A stretch of DNA of 20,834 bases from an uncultured Dorea sp. (GCA_910584095.1 CAJTYU010000035.1:1-20834); one strand, 5' to 3'; positions 1 through 9,614 are shown, counted from the first letter of the stretch. Numbers and translations: made by a program. Notes: generated by a model from the letters alone, not told the origin.

Positions 1-47
1 GTTGGCAGTCCATTATTTTGTTTTTTTATATGTATCCCTTTGTACAC
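1..47 (-). CDS. possible 5' end of a gene running off the left edge
   Basis: A GTG at 45-47 on the minus strand opens a frame without stops to the window edge (15 codons, starting MYKGIHIKKQ). A GAAAGG stretch lies 8 bases upstream, a plausible ribosome binding site, and a TATAAT (plus-strand 73-78) lies further upstream as a possible -10. The piece is too short to recognise. The AT-rich stretch between it and the insertion sequence at 243 holds no other supported gene. A nearby GGAGG (152-156) precedes only a nine-codon frame starting at 142. Confidence 0.2.
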   Translation of the reverse strand, partial: MYKGIHIKKQNNGLP

Positions 48-262
48 TGTTGCAACCTTTCTTTGATTAAACATTATAAACAAACGGTATTTTCGGCATA
101 AAAGTCAAAAAATTACAACAATAAATAATAATATTTTATCATATGATATTTCCTCCTTCCGTATTTTTATTTTGTTATCTGTTGATCTCACCTTCTTTAT
201 CAAGATAAAATTACTGTATAGATAATTGAAAATAATAAACTATTGCTGTATCCGGTTAGTTT

Positions 263-889
263 TCAAAGTACAATCGGATACAGTCTTGCCAGCTTGATTC
301 TTGCATCCTGAGTTTTAAACTGCCAGTTGATTTTCGCATGTTCCTTATTCCTGTTTACAGTCCAGGCACGAACCTGCTGTCTGAAACTTTCCAGATCCGG
401 GAGCGGTTTGCTCAGTGCCTGTCGGCTCATGACACCGATCTCAATCTCAGCCATATCCAGCCAGCTCCCGTGCTTTGGAGTATAATGCCATTCGAAACGT
501 TCTGCCAGACGACGTGCTTCTTTTGGCGGGAATGCTTTGTACAGGGATGCCGGTGAATGCGTGTTCAGATTGTCGGTAACAAGAATAATCTTCTCTGTCC
601 TCGGATACAGCACATCGGAAGTGTACCTGAGGACCTCCGCAAAATCCGGCGCTGTCCGGCTTTCCGTCACAATCGTTTCCCTCCTGCCTGCCAGCGGTTC
701 GGAAATCATAAAGACATCTGCAACACCATTACGGATATACACGGAATCCACCTTTTCAGGTCGCCCGGGTTCACAGGGCAAACGGATTTCCTTTATCATC
801 TGCTTATTCGTTTCGTCTATGCAGACAACCGGGTTGAGAGGATCATATGGTCGCTGGTAAACTTCCAGTACATCCTCCATTTTTGCCAC
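263..889 (-). CDS. IS630 transposase, C-terminal DDE catalytic part
   Basis: This is the DDE_3-type nuclease domain that cuts and joins the element ends. The three expected acidic positions are visible: the D of VVCIDETNKQ, the D of ILVTDNLNTHS, and the E of HGSWLDMAEIEIG. The first in-frame Met is at 889, but family sequence (KPWPVKEWCIPQADAEFVAKMEDVLEVY, here in pieces) continues upstream in this frame to about 947. It is therefore not an independent gene start; it is meant to be reached by a -1 frameshift from the upstream frame. It carries no internal stop and looks intact. If the shift is not programmed, the transposase is inactive. Confidence 0.85.
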   Translation of the reverse strand: MAKMEDVLEVYQRPYDPLNPVVCIDETNKQMIKEIRLPCEPGRPEKVDSVYIRNGVADVFMISEPLAGRRETIVTESRTAPDFAEVLRYTSDVLYPRTEKIILVTDNLNTHSPASLYKAFPPKEARRLAERFEWHYTPKHGSWLDMAEIEIGVMSRQALSKPLPDLESFRQQVRAWTVNRNKEHAKINWQFKTQDARIKLARLYPIVL

Positions 890-902
890 AAATTCAGCAT
901 CT

Positions 903-954
903 GCCTGCGGAATACACCATTCCTTTACAGGCCACGGTTTGATTTCGTTTTTTT
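903..954 (-). promoter_or_regulatory. probable -1 ribosomal frameshift signal in the IS630 transposase
   Basis: On the minus strand an A7 run followed by C (plus-strand 947-954) supplies an A-AAA-AAC slippery heptamer at the point where the two transposase frames must join. Fourteen bases later comes a two-part hairpin at 932-903: GCCTG, then GGAAT, loop GGTGT, ATTCC, then CAGGC. A slippery site plus a downstream structure is the known arrangement for programmed -1 shifting in several IS families. The spacer is longer than the usual 5-9 bases, so the hairpin may contribute little. Confidence 0.6.
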
Positions 955-1377
955 CATAACCTCACAGACCGTGCTGTCGGTGATATAATCGACCACTTCC
1001 AGACGAATCAGTTCATCAGCAATTGCCTGCATGGTCCAGCGGGAAGCACCCTCAGGAGGGGCAGAACAGGCAATGGTGCAGATTCGGGCTTCCACCTCTC
1101 CGGTTACTTTACGGCGGCGGTTTTCCTGCTTTTTTCTGCTGAGGGCAGCTTCCATGCCTTCCATGACAAAGCGTTTTGCAATGCCTGCAATCGTACTGTG
1201 AGAGGCGCCGTATACATCTTTGATACGATCATATGTCCAGAATCTGTTTTCAGGTCTCTGATCCAGTTTCAGAAGTATCTGTGCATGCCTGATGCGGTAA
1301 CCTTTTCCGCCTTTTTGCACCAGTGCTTTGAGTTCCTGTATTTCATCATCTGTCAGGATAACAACGTAACGTGGCAT
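925..1377 (-). CDS. IS630 transposase, N-terminal helix-turn-helix part
   Basis: This frame encodes 150 residues. It starts MPRYVVILTDDE and contains the DNA-binding part of an IS630-type transposase: a helix-turn-helix around residues 45-70 (YDRIKDVYGASHSTIAGIAK) and a second HTH-like segment before the end. The ATG at 1377 is chosen because GGAGG lies 8 bases upstream and a promoter sits at 1408-1436; the longer frame back to 1461 would start inside the inverted repeat. Read alone it stops at 925. It loses homology after the residues VMKK, exactly at an A7 run, where a -1 shift restores the family sequence KNEIKPW. The catalytic domain is in the next frame, 263-889. With the shift the full product is about 371 residues, a normal length for the family. 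Confidence 0.85.
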   Translation of the reverse strand: MPRYVVILTDDEIQELKALVQKGGKGYRIRHAQILLKLDQRPENRFWTYDRIKDVYGASHSTIAGIAKRFVMEGMEAALSRKKQENRRRKVTGEVEARICTIACSAPPEGASRWTMQAIADELIRLEVVDYITDSTVCEVMKKTKSNRGL

Positions 1378-1407
1378 ATCTGCATCCTCCAATACTGTTT
1401 TTAATGG

Positions 1408-1436
1408 AGTATAACAAAAATCCCTGCAAACGTAAA
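1408..1436 (-). promoter_or_regulatory. promoter of IS630 copy 1 transposase
   Basis: On the minus strand, -35 TTTACG (1436-1431) and -10 TATACT (1413-1408) are separated by 17 bases. They lie just inside the right inverted repeat and about 30 bases upstream of the ATG at 1377, which has GGAGG as its ribosome site. Confidence 0.6.
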
Positions 1437-1469
1437 CTGTATTTCTAACTGGATGCAGCACTATATATA

Positions 1470-2616
1470 AAGTGATAAATTATTGCTCATAAGCACAGGC
1501 GATCAATGACCATCTGCGGAACCGTAGACAGCCAGTCGATAAACCTTTGCACAGCTTCCCGGATTTCTTCGCGTGAATGGAAGAAAACATTGTTGATTAC
1601 AGAGTCTTTCAGCCATCCCCAGAGTTCTTCGATCCTGTTTGGATTTGGACTGTAAGGCGGCAGAAATACGAGCTCCAGACGATCCCTGTTCTTTTTAAGG
1701 AAATCTTTCAGCAGCTTCGCATGATGGATCTTTGCATTATCCAGGATAATGGCAATCTTTCCATTCGGATATCTGGAAAGCACATTTTTCAGAAACTGCA
1801 GGAAGACTTCCGCATCATATTTTTTGTGTTCTTCCACATATATGCGGCCCGATTCGTAGTCCGGACAGCCAACCAGTTTCACGCCTTCATGCTTTCCATA
1901 AGTTGGTATGATCCGCTGTTTTCCTTTTGGAAACCAGGTTTTCATAATGGCCTGGTAATCCCGGATCATGGACTCATCTTCAAAGAGGATTGCAGAGATA
2001 TCATTGTTCAGCAGTTTTTTTAATGATTCAAATGTTTCTCTGAACTGTGCCTGTTTTTCCGGATCTGCTTTATTCAATGTATAAGTTGGTCTGGTGTAAC
2101 TCAAACCAGGGCGTTCAAAAAGATTCAGCATTCCCCGGGTACTGAAGGATACTCCAAACTGCTGTTTTACAAAGGCGCAGGCAAGGGCGGCAGTCCAGTT
2201 GGCAAAAACACCCACTCCTGCTTCCTGCGGGGTCTTCGTGGAAATAACGGACAAAAGCTCCGCCTCCTGTGCATCGGAAAGCTTTCCGGGCGCACCTGGC
2301 TGCTTTATCAGAATAAGCGCCTCAATGCCACCATTTTCATAACGGGAAATGTGATAACTGACAGTCCGCGAAGGAATATGCAGGATCTGGGATATCTGAT
2401 TTCTGGAATACCCCTCCATGTAGAGCAGGACGGCGTCGTAGCGCATTTTCTGTTTGACACTTTTTTCCTCTTTCGACGCGATAAGAAGGCGATAGTAATC
2501 TTTTATGGAATCATCAAGTGCTCCTGTATTCATATGTGTACTTTCTCCAAGGATATCAATAAAAGCATTATACATAACTTTGGAGCAAAATAAAAATCAG
2601 CAGTAAATAATCACGT
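1470..2616 (-). mobile_element. IS630-family insertion sequence, copy 2 (different subgroup)
   Basis: The element is about 1,147 bases. Read inward, its ends are AAGTGATAAATTATTGCTCA (from 1470, after one more A) and ACGTGATTATTTACTGCTGA (from 2616, likewise), which match at about 15 of 20 positions. TA dinucleotides flank both ends (1468-1469, 2617-2618). The exact ends are uncertain by a few bases because both sides are TATA-rich. One intact transposase gene fills the element. Its ends and protein differ clearly from copy 1, so the two are separate insertions and not a duplication. Confidence 0.8.
1487..2533 (-). CDS. IS630-family transposase (intact)
   Basis: This is a 348-residue cut-and-paste transposase. 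The N-terminal half has helix-turn-helix segments, including SRNQISQILHIPSRTVSYHI. The C-terminal half is a DDE_3 domain with the expected acidic residues: LFEDES, IILDNAKIHH, and E in PPYSPNPNRIEELWGWLK. The start at 2533 (MNTGALDDS) is chosen because GGAGAAAG precedes it by 7 bases; a Met 14 codons earlier lies upstream of a TATAAT (2567-2572) that is probably its -10. No frame break is seen, so copy 2 may be active, unlike copy 1, which depends on frameshifting. Confidence 0.88.
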   Translation of the reverse strand: MNTGALDDSIKDYYRLLIASKEEKSVKQKMRYDAVLLYMEGYSRNQISQILHIPSRTVSYHISRYENGGIEALILIKQPGAPGKLSDAQEAELLSVISTKTPQEAGVGVFANWTAALACAFVKQQFGVSFSTRGMLNLFERPGLSYTRPTYTLNKADPEKQAQFRETFESLKKLLNNDISAILFEDESMIRDYQAIMKTWFPKGKQRIIPTYGKHEGVKLVGCPDYESGRIYVEEHKKYDAEVFLQFLKNVLSRYPNGKIAIILDNAKIHHAKLLKDFLKKNRDRLELVFLPPYSPNPNRIEELWGWLKDSVINNVFFHSREEIREAVQRFIDWLSTVPQMVIDRLCL

Positions 2617-2852
2617 TATATATATAATATCTTTTATATTACCCTAATATGACAATACAAATTTAAAAATATATATAAAAGCCATAACGTCTGAGATTTC
2701 TGCTGCTTTGCAGGCTGCGGCACTGAAGTTGCATAACTTTTGCATCATTTTGCAGAATCGGTAAAAAATTTCCCAGATGATGTTATGCTGAATGAAACAA
2801 CAGATTCCCTGCGCCAGACGGTGCGGGAACAGATATTCAGGAGGCATTTTTA

Positions 2853-3643
2853 ATGGAAGAGAACAGAAACGAAGGAACGAAAAAGCTGCAGATGCAGGGA
2901 GGAATGTCCTCGGTGGTCGTGGCACTGATCATTGCCGTGGCGGCCATCGTCTGTGTGACGATTGCGTCCAACGGATTTGTCCGGTACAAGACCGGGGCGG
3001 CGGTGACGGACTGACGGCGACGGGATCAGCAAGCTGTGATTTTGAGTCTGATCTGATCGTATGGCGGGGCAGCTTCTCTGCGTATGGGATGACAACAAAG
3101 GAAGCTTACGAGGTCATCAAAAATGATGCGTAAGTAGTAAGAAAGTATCTGCTGGACAATGGCGTGAATGAAGAAGAACTGGTGTTCAGTTCCGTGGATA
3201 TTTCTCAGCGTTACCGGACAGAATATGACGAGAACGGGAATTATGTCAGGGATTATCCGGATGGTTATGATCTGTACCAGAGCCTGACGGTAACTTCCAG
3301 CGACATTGACAAAGTGGAGATGGTGTCCCGGGATATTACGAAGCTGATCGAATCGGGTATTGAATTTGCTTCTTATTCTCCGGAATATTACTGTACAACG
3401 CTGGATGAGGTGAAGCTGGATCTGATCGAGAAAGCGACGGACAACGCAAGACAGCGGATCGATATTCTGGTAGACGGAACCGGATGCCGCAGAGGAGAAC
3501 TTCTGACTGCCAGCCTGGGCGTATTCCAGATCACGGCTACCAATTCCGGATCCGGGGAATATACCTATGACGGGGCATTTGACACCAGATCCCGTTATAA
3601 GACGGCAACGGTTACGGTACGCCTGAATTATGCGGCGGAGTAA
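2853..3643 (+). pseudogene. SIMPL-domain (DUF541) protein gene, broken
   Basis: AGGAGG lies 8 bases upstream of the ATG at 2853, and the protein begins with a short charged segment and one membrane helix (VVVALIIAVAAIVCVTIAS). This frame then stops at 3012-3014. The continuing family sequence (DGLTATGSASCDFESDLIVW) is one frame back, so a single-base deletion near the G-rich stretch around 2991-3004 is the simplest cause. A second lesion, TAA at 3131-3133, interrupts the frame before VVRKYLLDNGV; after it the frame is open to 3643. The pieces together would give about 263 residues, normal for a membrane-anchored periplasmic-type SIMPL protein. Two lesions make decay more likely than sequencing error. 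Confidence 0.8.
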
Positions 3644-3679
3644 CCAGGCATGCGGCATATTTTATATAGGATTTGAAAG

Positions 3680-4009
3680 ATGGATCTGTTAAGTTTACTT
3701 GAGTATGTACTTCATCATATTGTGGAAGCGGCAATTCTGCTGTTTGAATTTATCGGTGTAGGGATCATTATTTTTACCGGAATCCGGGGATTTTATCTGT
3801 ATCTGCGACGTTCGCCCGCTACAAAGCTTACGCTGGCAAAGGGACTTGCCATGGGACTGGAGTTTAAGCTGGGAAGTGAGATACTCCGTACGGTCGTGGT
3901 AAGGGAATGGACGGAGATCGGTACGGTAGCAGGCATTATAGTTTTACGGGCGGCATTGACTTTCCTGATTCACTGGGAGATCAAAGAAGAAGAAAAGGGT
4001 GAATTATGA
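3680..4009 (+). CDS. DUF1622 family membrane protein
   Basis: This 109-residue integral membrane protein has three hydrophobic stretches: about 8-35, a middle amphipathic region, and 80-98. The segment KLGSEILRTVVVREWTEIGTVAGIIVLRAALTFLIHWEI is the conserved part of DUF1622 proteins (split here for reading: KLGSEILRTVVVREW, then IIVLRAALTFLIHWEI). The function of the family is unknown. It lies 36 bases downstream of the broken SIMPL gene and was probably co-transcribed with it. A strong terminator overlaps its stop codon region. Confidence 0.8.
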   Translation: MDLLSLLEYVLHHIVEAAILLFEFIGVGIIIFTGIRGFYLYLRRSPATKLTLAKGLAMGLEFKLGSEILRTVVVREWTEIGTVAGIIVLRAALTFLIHWEIKEEEKGEL

Positions 4010-4055
4010 TAAAAGAACAGGCTCCGGCAATATGCCGGAGTCCTGTTCTTTTATC
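4008..4055. terminator. bidirectional terminator between DUF1622 gene and amt
   Basis: Near-perfect 21-base arms surround the loop AATAT: GATAAAAGAACAGG plus CTCCGGC pairs with GCCGGAG plus CCTGTTCTTTTATC, with one bulged T. T-rich 3' arms occur on both strands, so it can end transcripts from both convergent genes. Confidence 0.9.
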
Positions 4056-4073
4056 TGTATAATGGCAGTCTGT

Positions 4074-5819
4074 TTATTCCACATCCTGGAGAGCGTCCAG
4101 ATCCTCCTCTCCGGTACGCACCTTGACTACCCTGCCGACGGGATAGACAAAGATCTTGCCGTCTCCGATATGTCCGGTATAGAGCGCCTTTTTGGCAGAC
4201 TCGATCACGGTATCCACGGGAATATTGCCGACGATGACTTCGACCTTGACTTTGGGCAGGAGGGTTGCGTCCAGTTCGACGCCGCGGTATCTCTCACCGG
4301 CGCCTTTCTGTATGCCGCAGCCCATGACCTGTGTGACGGTCATGCCGGTGACCCCGATCTCGTTCATGGCTTTTCTCAGCACATCATATCTGGACAGCCG
4401 GGATATGATGGATACTTTGTAAATGCCGGTATCGCTTTCTGCGGTTTTGATCACCCGAACAGCGGCGTCTTTCTGAGTGCCGGAGGCTGTGACATAATCG
4501 TCATTTCCAAGGGCTGTATTTTCATTGACTTCCATGGTCATGGTGTTGGAAATATCCATGATGCTGAAGCCGGCATAAGCGGAGGGAAGTCCGTGCTCGG
4601 TTGCATCCAGACCGATGATCTCCTCCTGTTCGGTGACACGCAGGCCCACGGTTGCTTTAATGAACAGAAATGCGGCCGTGATCGTTACGGCAGTCCAGGC
4701 AATCACTGCCAGCATGCCGAAAAGCTGGATGCCGAGAAGCTCAAATCCGCCGCCGTAGAACAGTCCCACAAGAGTGTCGTTGTCCGGTGCGGATGTCGTA
4801 GCGAACAGACCGACGGCAATCGTTCCCCAGATACCGTTCAGGCAGTGAACCGCTACGGCGCCCACCGGATCGTCGATATGCAGCACATAATCCAGAAACC
4901 ATACGCCGAAGACGACCAGCAATCCGGATACGACGCCGACGGCGATGGCGCCGGCACAGTCTGTGACGTCGCAGGGGGCGGTGATGCCGACCAGGCCTGC
5001 CAGAGAAGCGTTGAGGCACATGGACACGTCCGGTTTTCCGTATTTGACCCAGGTGAAGACCATGCATACCACCGTTGCGATCGCCGGAGCCACCGTAGTG
5101 GTCAGGAAGATGGAGCCAAGCTGTTCTACGGAAGTGGCGGCTGCGCCGTTAAAACCGTACCAGCCAAGCCACAGGATGAAGACGCCGAGGCATCCAACCG
5201 GAAGATTGTGTCCCGGAAATGCATTTACCTTTGTGATTTTGCCGGATTTGTCCTTTTCAAATTTTCCGATACGGGGCCCGAGGATCTTTGCGCCGATCAG
5301 TGCGGAGACTCCGCCGACCATATGGATCGCACAGGAGCCGGCAAAATCATGAAAGCCCATCTGGGAAAGCCAGCCGCCGCCCCAGATCCAGTGTGCCTCG
5401 ATGGGATAGATCAGTGCGGAGATGATACCGGAATAGATACAGTAGGACAAAAATTTCGTCCGCTCCGCCATGGCTCCGGAGACAATTGTCGCGGTCGTCG
5501 CACAGAAAACCAGGTTGAATACAAAATTGGACCAGTCAAAATCGGCATAGCCGGTGAAGATGTCAAATCCCGGTTTACCGATCAGTCCCATCATGTCCTC
5601 GCCCAGCAACAGGCCGAAGCCGATCAGGATAAATACGATCGTACCGATGCAGAAATCCATCAGGTTTTTCATCAGGATGTTGCCGGAGTTCTTTGCTCTG
5701 GTGAAGCCTGCCTCCACCATGGCAAAACCTGCCTGCATCCAGAACACGAGTGCCGCGCCGATCAGAAACCAGACAGCAAACAGCTGGCTGTTCAGCGCAT
5801 TCATCATTTCTTCAGTCAT
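4074..5819 (-). CDS. amt: ammonium transporter fused to a C-terminal PII domain
   Basis: The protein has 581 residues. Residues 1-415 are an Amt/MEP/Rh ammonium channel with about 11 membrane helices. The twin pore histidines are at H166 (CAIHMVGG) and H325 (AVHCLNGIWGT), and the FWMQAGFAMVEAGF opening helix is clear. After a linker of about 50 residues, residues 467-581 form a complete PII (GlnB/GlnK) domain. It includes GITGMTVT-like GVTGMTVT, the T-loop QKGAGERYRG with Tyr511 at the position uridylylated in enterobacterial PII, and the C-terminal signature YTGHIGDGKIFVYPV. Free PII proteins plug Amt pores in response to 2-oxoglutarate and ATP/ADP; here the sensor is tethered. AGGAGG lies 7 bases before the ATG. 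Confidence 0.93.
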   Translation of the reverse strand: MTEEMMNALNSQLFAVWFLIGAALVFWMQAGFAMVEAGFTRAKNSGNILMKNLMDFCIGTIVFILIGFGLLLGEDMMGLIGKPGFDIFTGYADFDWSNFVFNLVFCATTATIVSGAMAERTKFLSYCIYSGIISALIYPIEAHWIWGGGWLSQMGFHDFAGSCAIHMVGGVSALIGAKILGPRIGKFEKDKSGKITKVNAFPGHNLPVGCLGVFILWLGWYGFNGAAATSVEQLGSIFLTTTVAPAIATVVCMVFTWVKYGKPDVSMCLNASLAGLVGITAPCDVTDCAGAIAVGVVSGLLVVFGVWFLDYVLHIDDPVGAVAVHCLNGIWGTIAVGLFATTSAPDNDTLVGLFYGGGFELLGIQLFGMLAVIAWTAVTITAAFLFIKATVGLRVTEQEEIIGLDATEHGLPSAYAGFSIMDISNTMTMEVNENTALGNDDYVTASGTQKDAAVRVIKTAESDTGIYKVSIISRLSRYDVLRKAMNEIGVTGMTVTQVMGCGIQKGAGERYRGVELDATLLPKVKVEVIVGNIPVDTVIESAKKALYTGHIGDGKIFVYPVGRVVKVRTGEEDLDALQDVE

Positions 5820-5860
5820 AATAGTTCCTCCTCATCTCATATAGAGTTTAATATATATAA

Positions 5861-5898
5861 AAGGAGATACCGGCGGGTGCACCTGCCGATATCTCCTT
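5861..5898 (-). terminator. hairpin between purF and amt: purF terminator or amt leader attenuator
   Basis: On the minus strand an 18-base-pair stem (AAGGAGATATCGGC... with ...GCCGGTATCTCCTT, tip GGTGCACC) has one G-U pair and one mismatch, and is followed by TTTATATATATT. The plus-strand side lacks a T run, so it acts on the minus strand. The 5' arm can instead pair upstream: GATATC, loop GAAGGA, GATATC (5905-5888), which would block the terminator. This may mean regulated read-through into amt. No convincing separate amt promoter was found in the gap. Confidence 0.65.
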
Positions 5899-5988
5899 CG
5901 ATATCTTTCTGATCGAATGACCGTTCTTCGTTATAAAAAAGCCAGTCGGTTTATAAAGTTCATGTATTTTCCTGTCTGAAATGACAGA

Positions 5989-7377
5989 TCATAGTTCCAT
6001 CGGATAATGACCGTCAAAGCATGCCGTACAAAGCGGCAGCCCGTCAACCGTAGAGGGAAGATCCTCCACGCGCATGTATCCAAGAGAGTCCGCTCCGATG
6101 AGCTGCCGGATCTCTTCTGCCGAATGGGAAGCAGCCAGAAGCTGCCGGTTCGAAGGAATGTCGGTCCCAAAATAGCAGGGGTATAGAAAGGGCGGAGAAC
6201 TGATCCGTACATGCACTTTTCCTGCGCCTGCCTGCTTTAACAGGCGAATGAGATTGGAGATGGTGGTTCCGCGCACAATGGAATCATCCACCAGTACAAT
6301 GTCTTTTCCATGAACCGCCTGTTTCAGGACGCTCAGCTTCAGCCGGACGCCGGCTTCCCGTTCCTTCTGTGCAGGTTTGATAAAGGTTCTGCCTACATAG
6401 CTGTTTTTATAAAAGGCAGGTCCAAAAGGAATGCCGGATTCTTCTGCATATCCCTGTGCGGCGGTGATGCCGGAGTCCGGGACTCCGGTGACCAGGTCGG
6501 CTTTTGCCGGCCAGACCTTTGCCAGGGCAGCGCCGGCCTTCTTCCGGGAAGTGTAGACCGGAATTTTGTCCAGCGTGCTGTCAAGCCTTGCAAAATAGAT
6601 ATACTCAAAGATGCAGTGGGCATGCTGTTCCTGCTGAAGATGAAGGTCAGAGAAAATTCCTTTGCGGGAGATGGTTACAATCTCTCCTGGAAGGATATCA
6701 CGGATAAACTGTGCGCCGACGGCGGACAGGGCGCAACTCTCCGAAGCAAGAATACAGGAATCTCCCTTTTTGCCCAGACACAGGGGTTTCAGTCCCAGCG
6801 GATCACGGACGCCGATGAGTTTGCGGGGACTTGCGATGACAATGCCGTATGCGCCTTTTATGCGGGAGGCGGTCTGCCGGATCGCTTCTTCCACCGTCTT
6901 CGTATGGACTCTTGCACGCGCAATTTCATAAGCAATGACTTCCGAGTCCGTCGTTGTCTGGAAGATGGCGCCGGTGCGGGCCAGTTCCTCCCGGAGTTCT
7001 TCCGTGTTAACCAGATTGCCGTTATGAGCCAGCGCCAGCGTTCCCTTGATATAATTCAGGACAAGAGGCTGTGCATTGTGCAGGACAGCAGCGCCGGTAG
7101 TGGAGTAGCGGACGTGTCCGACACCCAGATTTCCCTTCAGTTTTGCCAGATTTTTCTCTTTCAATACTTCGTGCACCAGCCCCATGCCTTTGTGCACGTT
7201 CATATTTCCTTTGGGTCCTTCGGTATCGCATACTGCAATCCCGCAGGATTCCTGTCCCCGGTGCTGGAGGGAAGCCAGACCATAAGAAATGGTACTGGCC
7301 GCCTCCGTTCCGTCAGGGTTAAAGATGCCGAACACCCCACATTCTTCTTTGATCCGTTCCTCTGCTGTCCGATCCAT
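5989..7377 (-). CDS. purF: amidophosphoribosyltransferase
   Basis: This 462-residue enzyme makes 5-phosphoribosylamine from PRPP and glutamine, the first committed step of purine synthesis. After a 12-residue propeptide, the N-terminal nucleophile is Cys13 (CGVFGIF); the glutaminase half has SLQHRGQESCGIA and GHVRYSTTG. The PRPP loop is DIVLVDDSIVRGTT at about 359-372. Four cysteines at about 255, 401, 450 and 453 match the Fe-S ligands of the Bacillus-type enzyme. ATG at 7377 is chosen because GGAAGG sits 5 bases before it; a GTG two codons earlier has no spacing. The start is 11 bases after the glnN stop, and its ribosome site touches that stop, so the two genes are co-transcribed. Confidence 0.95.
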   Translation of the reverse strand: MDRTAEERIKEECGVFGIFNPDGTEAASTISYGLASLQHRGQESCGIAVCDTEGPKGNMNVHKGMGLVHEVLKEKNLAKLKGNLGVGHVRYSTTGAAVLHNAQPLVLNYIKGTLALAHNGNLVNTEELREELARTGAIFQTTTDSEVIAYEIARARVHTKTVEEAIRQTASRIKGAYGIVIASPRKLIGVRDPLGLKPLCLGKKGDSCILASESCALSAVGAQFIRDILPGEIVTISRKGIFSDLHLQQEQHAHCIFEYIYFARLDSTLDKIPVYTSRKKAGAALAKVWPAKADLVTGVPDSGITAAQGYAEESGIPFGPAFYKNSYVGRTFIKPAQKEREAGVRLKLSVLKQAVHGKDIVLVDDSIVRGTTISNLIRLLKQAGAGKVHVRISSPPFLYPCYFGTDIPSNRQLLAASHSAEEIRQLIGADSLGYMRVEDLPSTVDGLPLCTACFDGHYPMEL

Positions 7378-7388
7378 AAGCACCTTCC

Positions 7389-9488
<2,100 letters not shown>

Positions 9489-9532
9489 AATGTGATCTCC
9501 TTTCTGAGACGCATGGCTGCCGCCATGTGGAT

Positions 9533-9578
9533 AAAAAAGCAAAAGCGCCCTGGATCTCTCCAAAGCGCCTTTGCTTTA
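9533..9578 (-). promoter_or_regulatory. glnN leader attenuator (intrinsic terminator with alternative hexaloop hairpin)
   Basis: In the minus-strand leader, AGCAAAGGCGCTTTGG (9575-9560) pairs with CCAGGGCGCTTTTGCT (9553-9538) around the six-base loop AGAGAT. This is 16 pairs with three G-U wobbles and no mismatch, followed by TTTTT. The wobbles would be A-C mismatches on the other strand, so it is the glnN leader RNA that folds. It lies after the promoter and before the start codon, so it should stop transcription early. A competing hairpin, AAAGC with GCTTT around loop AAAGGC (9577-9562), uses the terminator's 5' arm. Both six-base loops have A at position 1 and G at 4, as known for ANTAR antiterminator targets. 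Confidence 0.65.
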
Positions 9579-9586
9579 CGAAAAGT

Positions 9587-9614
9587 AGTATACTCGGAAT
9601 TGAAAAAAAGTCAA
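9587..9614 (-). promoter_or_regulatory. glnN promoter
   Basis: On the minus strand, -35 TTGACT (9614-9609) and -10 TATACT (9592-9587) are separated by 16 bases, close to the housekeeping consensus. The predicted start is near 9580, giving a leader of about 90 bases that contains the attenuator. A small hairpin (CATGGC, loop, GCCATG; 9527-9512) lies between attenuator and ribosome site. Confidence 0.75.

Larger units (their letters stand above)
243..1461 (-). mobile_element. IS630-family insertion sequence, copy 1
   Basis: The element is 1,219 bases long. Its ends are imperfect inverted repeats: read inward, the left end is TTGCTGTATCCGGTTAG (243-259) and the right end is GTGCTGCATCCAGTTAG (1461-1445). 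These differ at three of 17 positions. A TA lies outside each end (241-242 and 1462-1463), matching the TA target duplication known for IS630. It holds one transposase in two overlapping frames on the minus strand. Ends and frames are read from the sequence; the family comes from the transposase motifs. Confidence 0.85.

Noticed and set aside
121..160. nine-codon frame (MIKYYYLLL) after a strong GGAGG
   Set aside because: It is too short and AT-rich to separate from chance; it could be a truncated start, but nothing downstream supports it.
3999..5912. 637-codon plus-strand open frame opposite amt
   Set aside because: It is the antisense shadow of amt, with a composition rich in Cys, His and Gly and no motif; it also starts inside the terminator.
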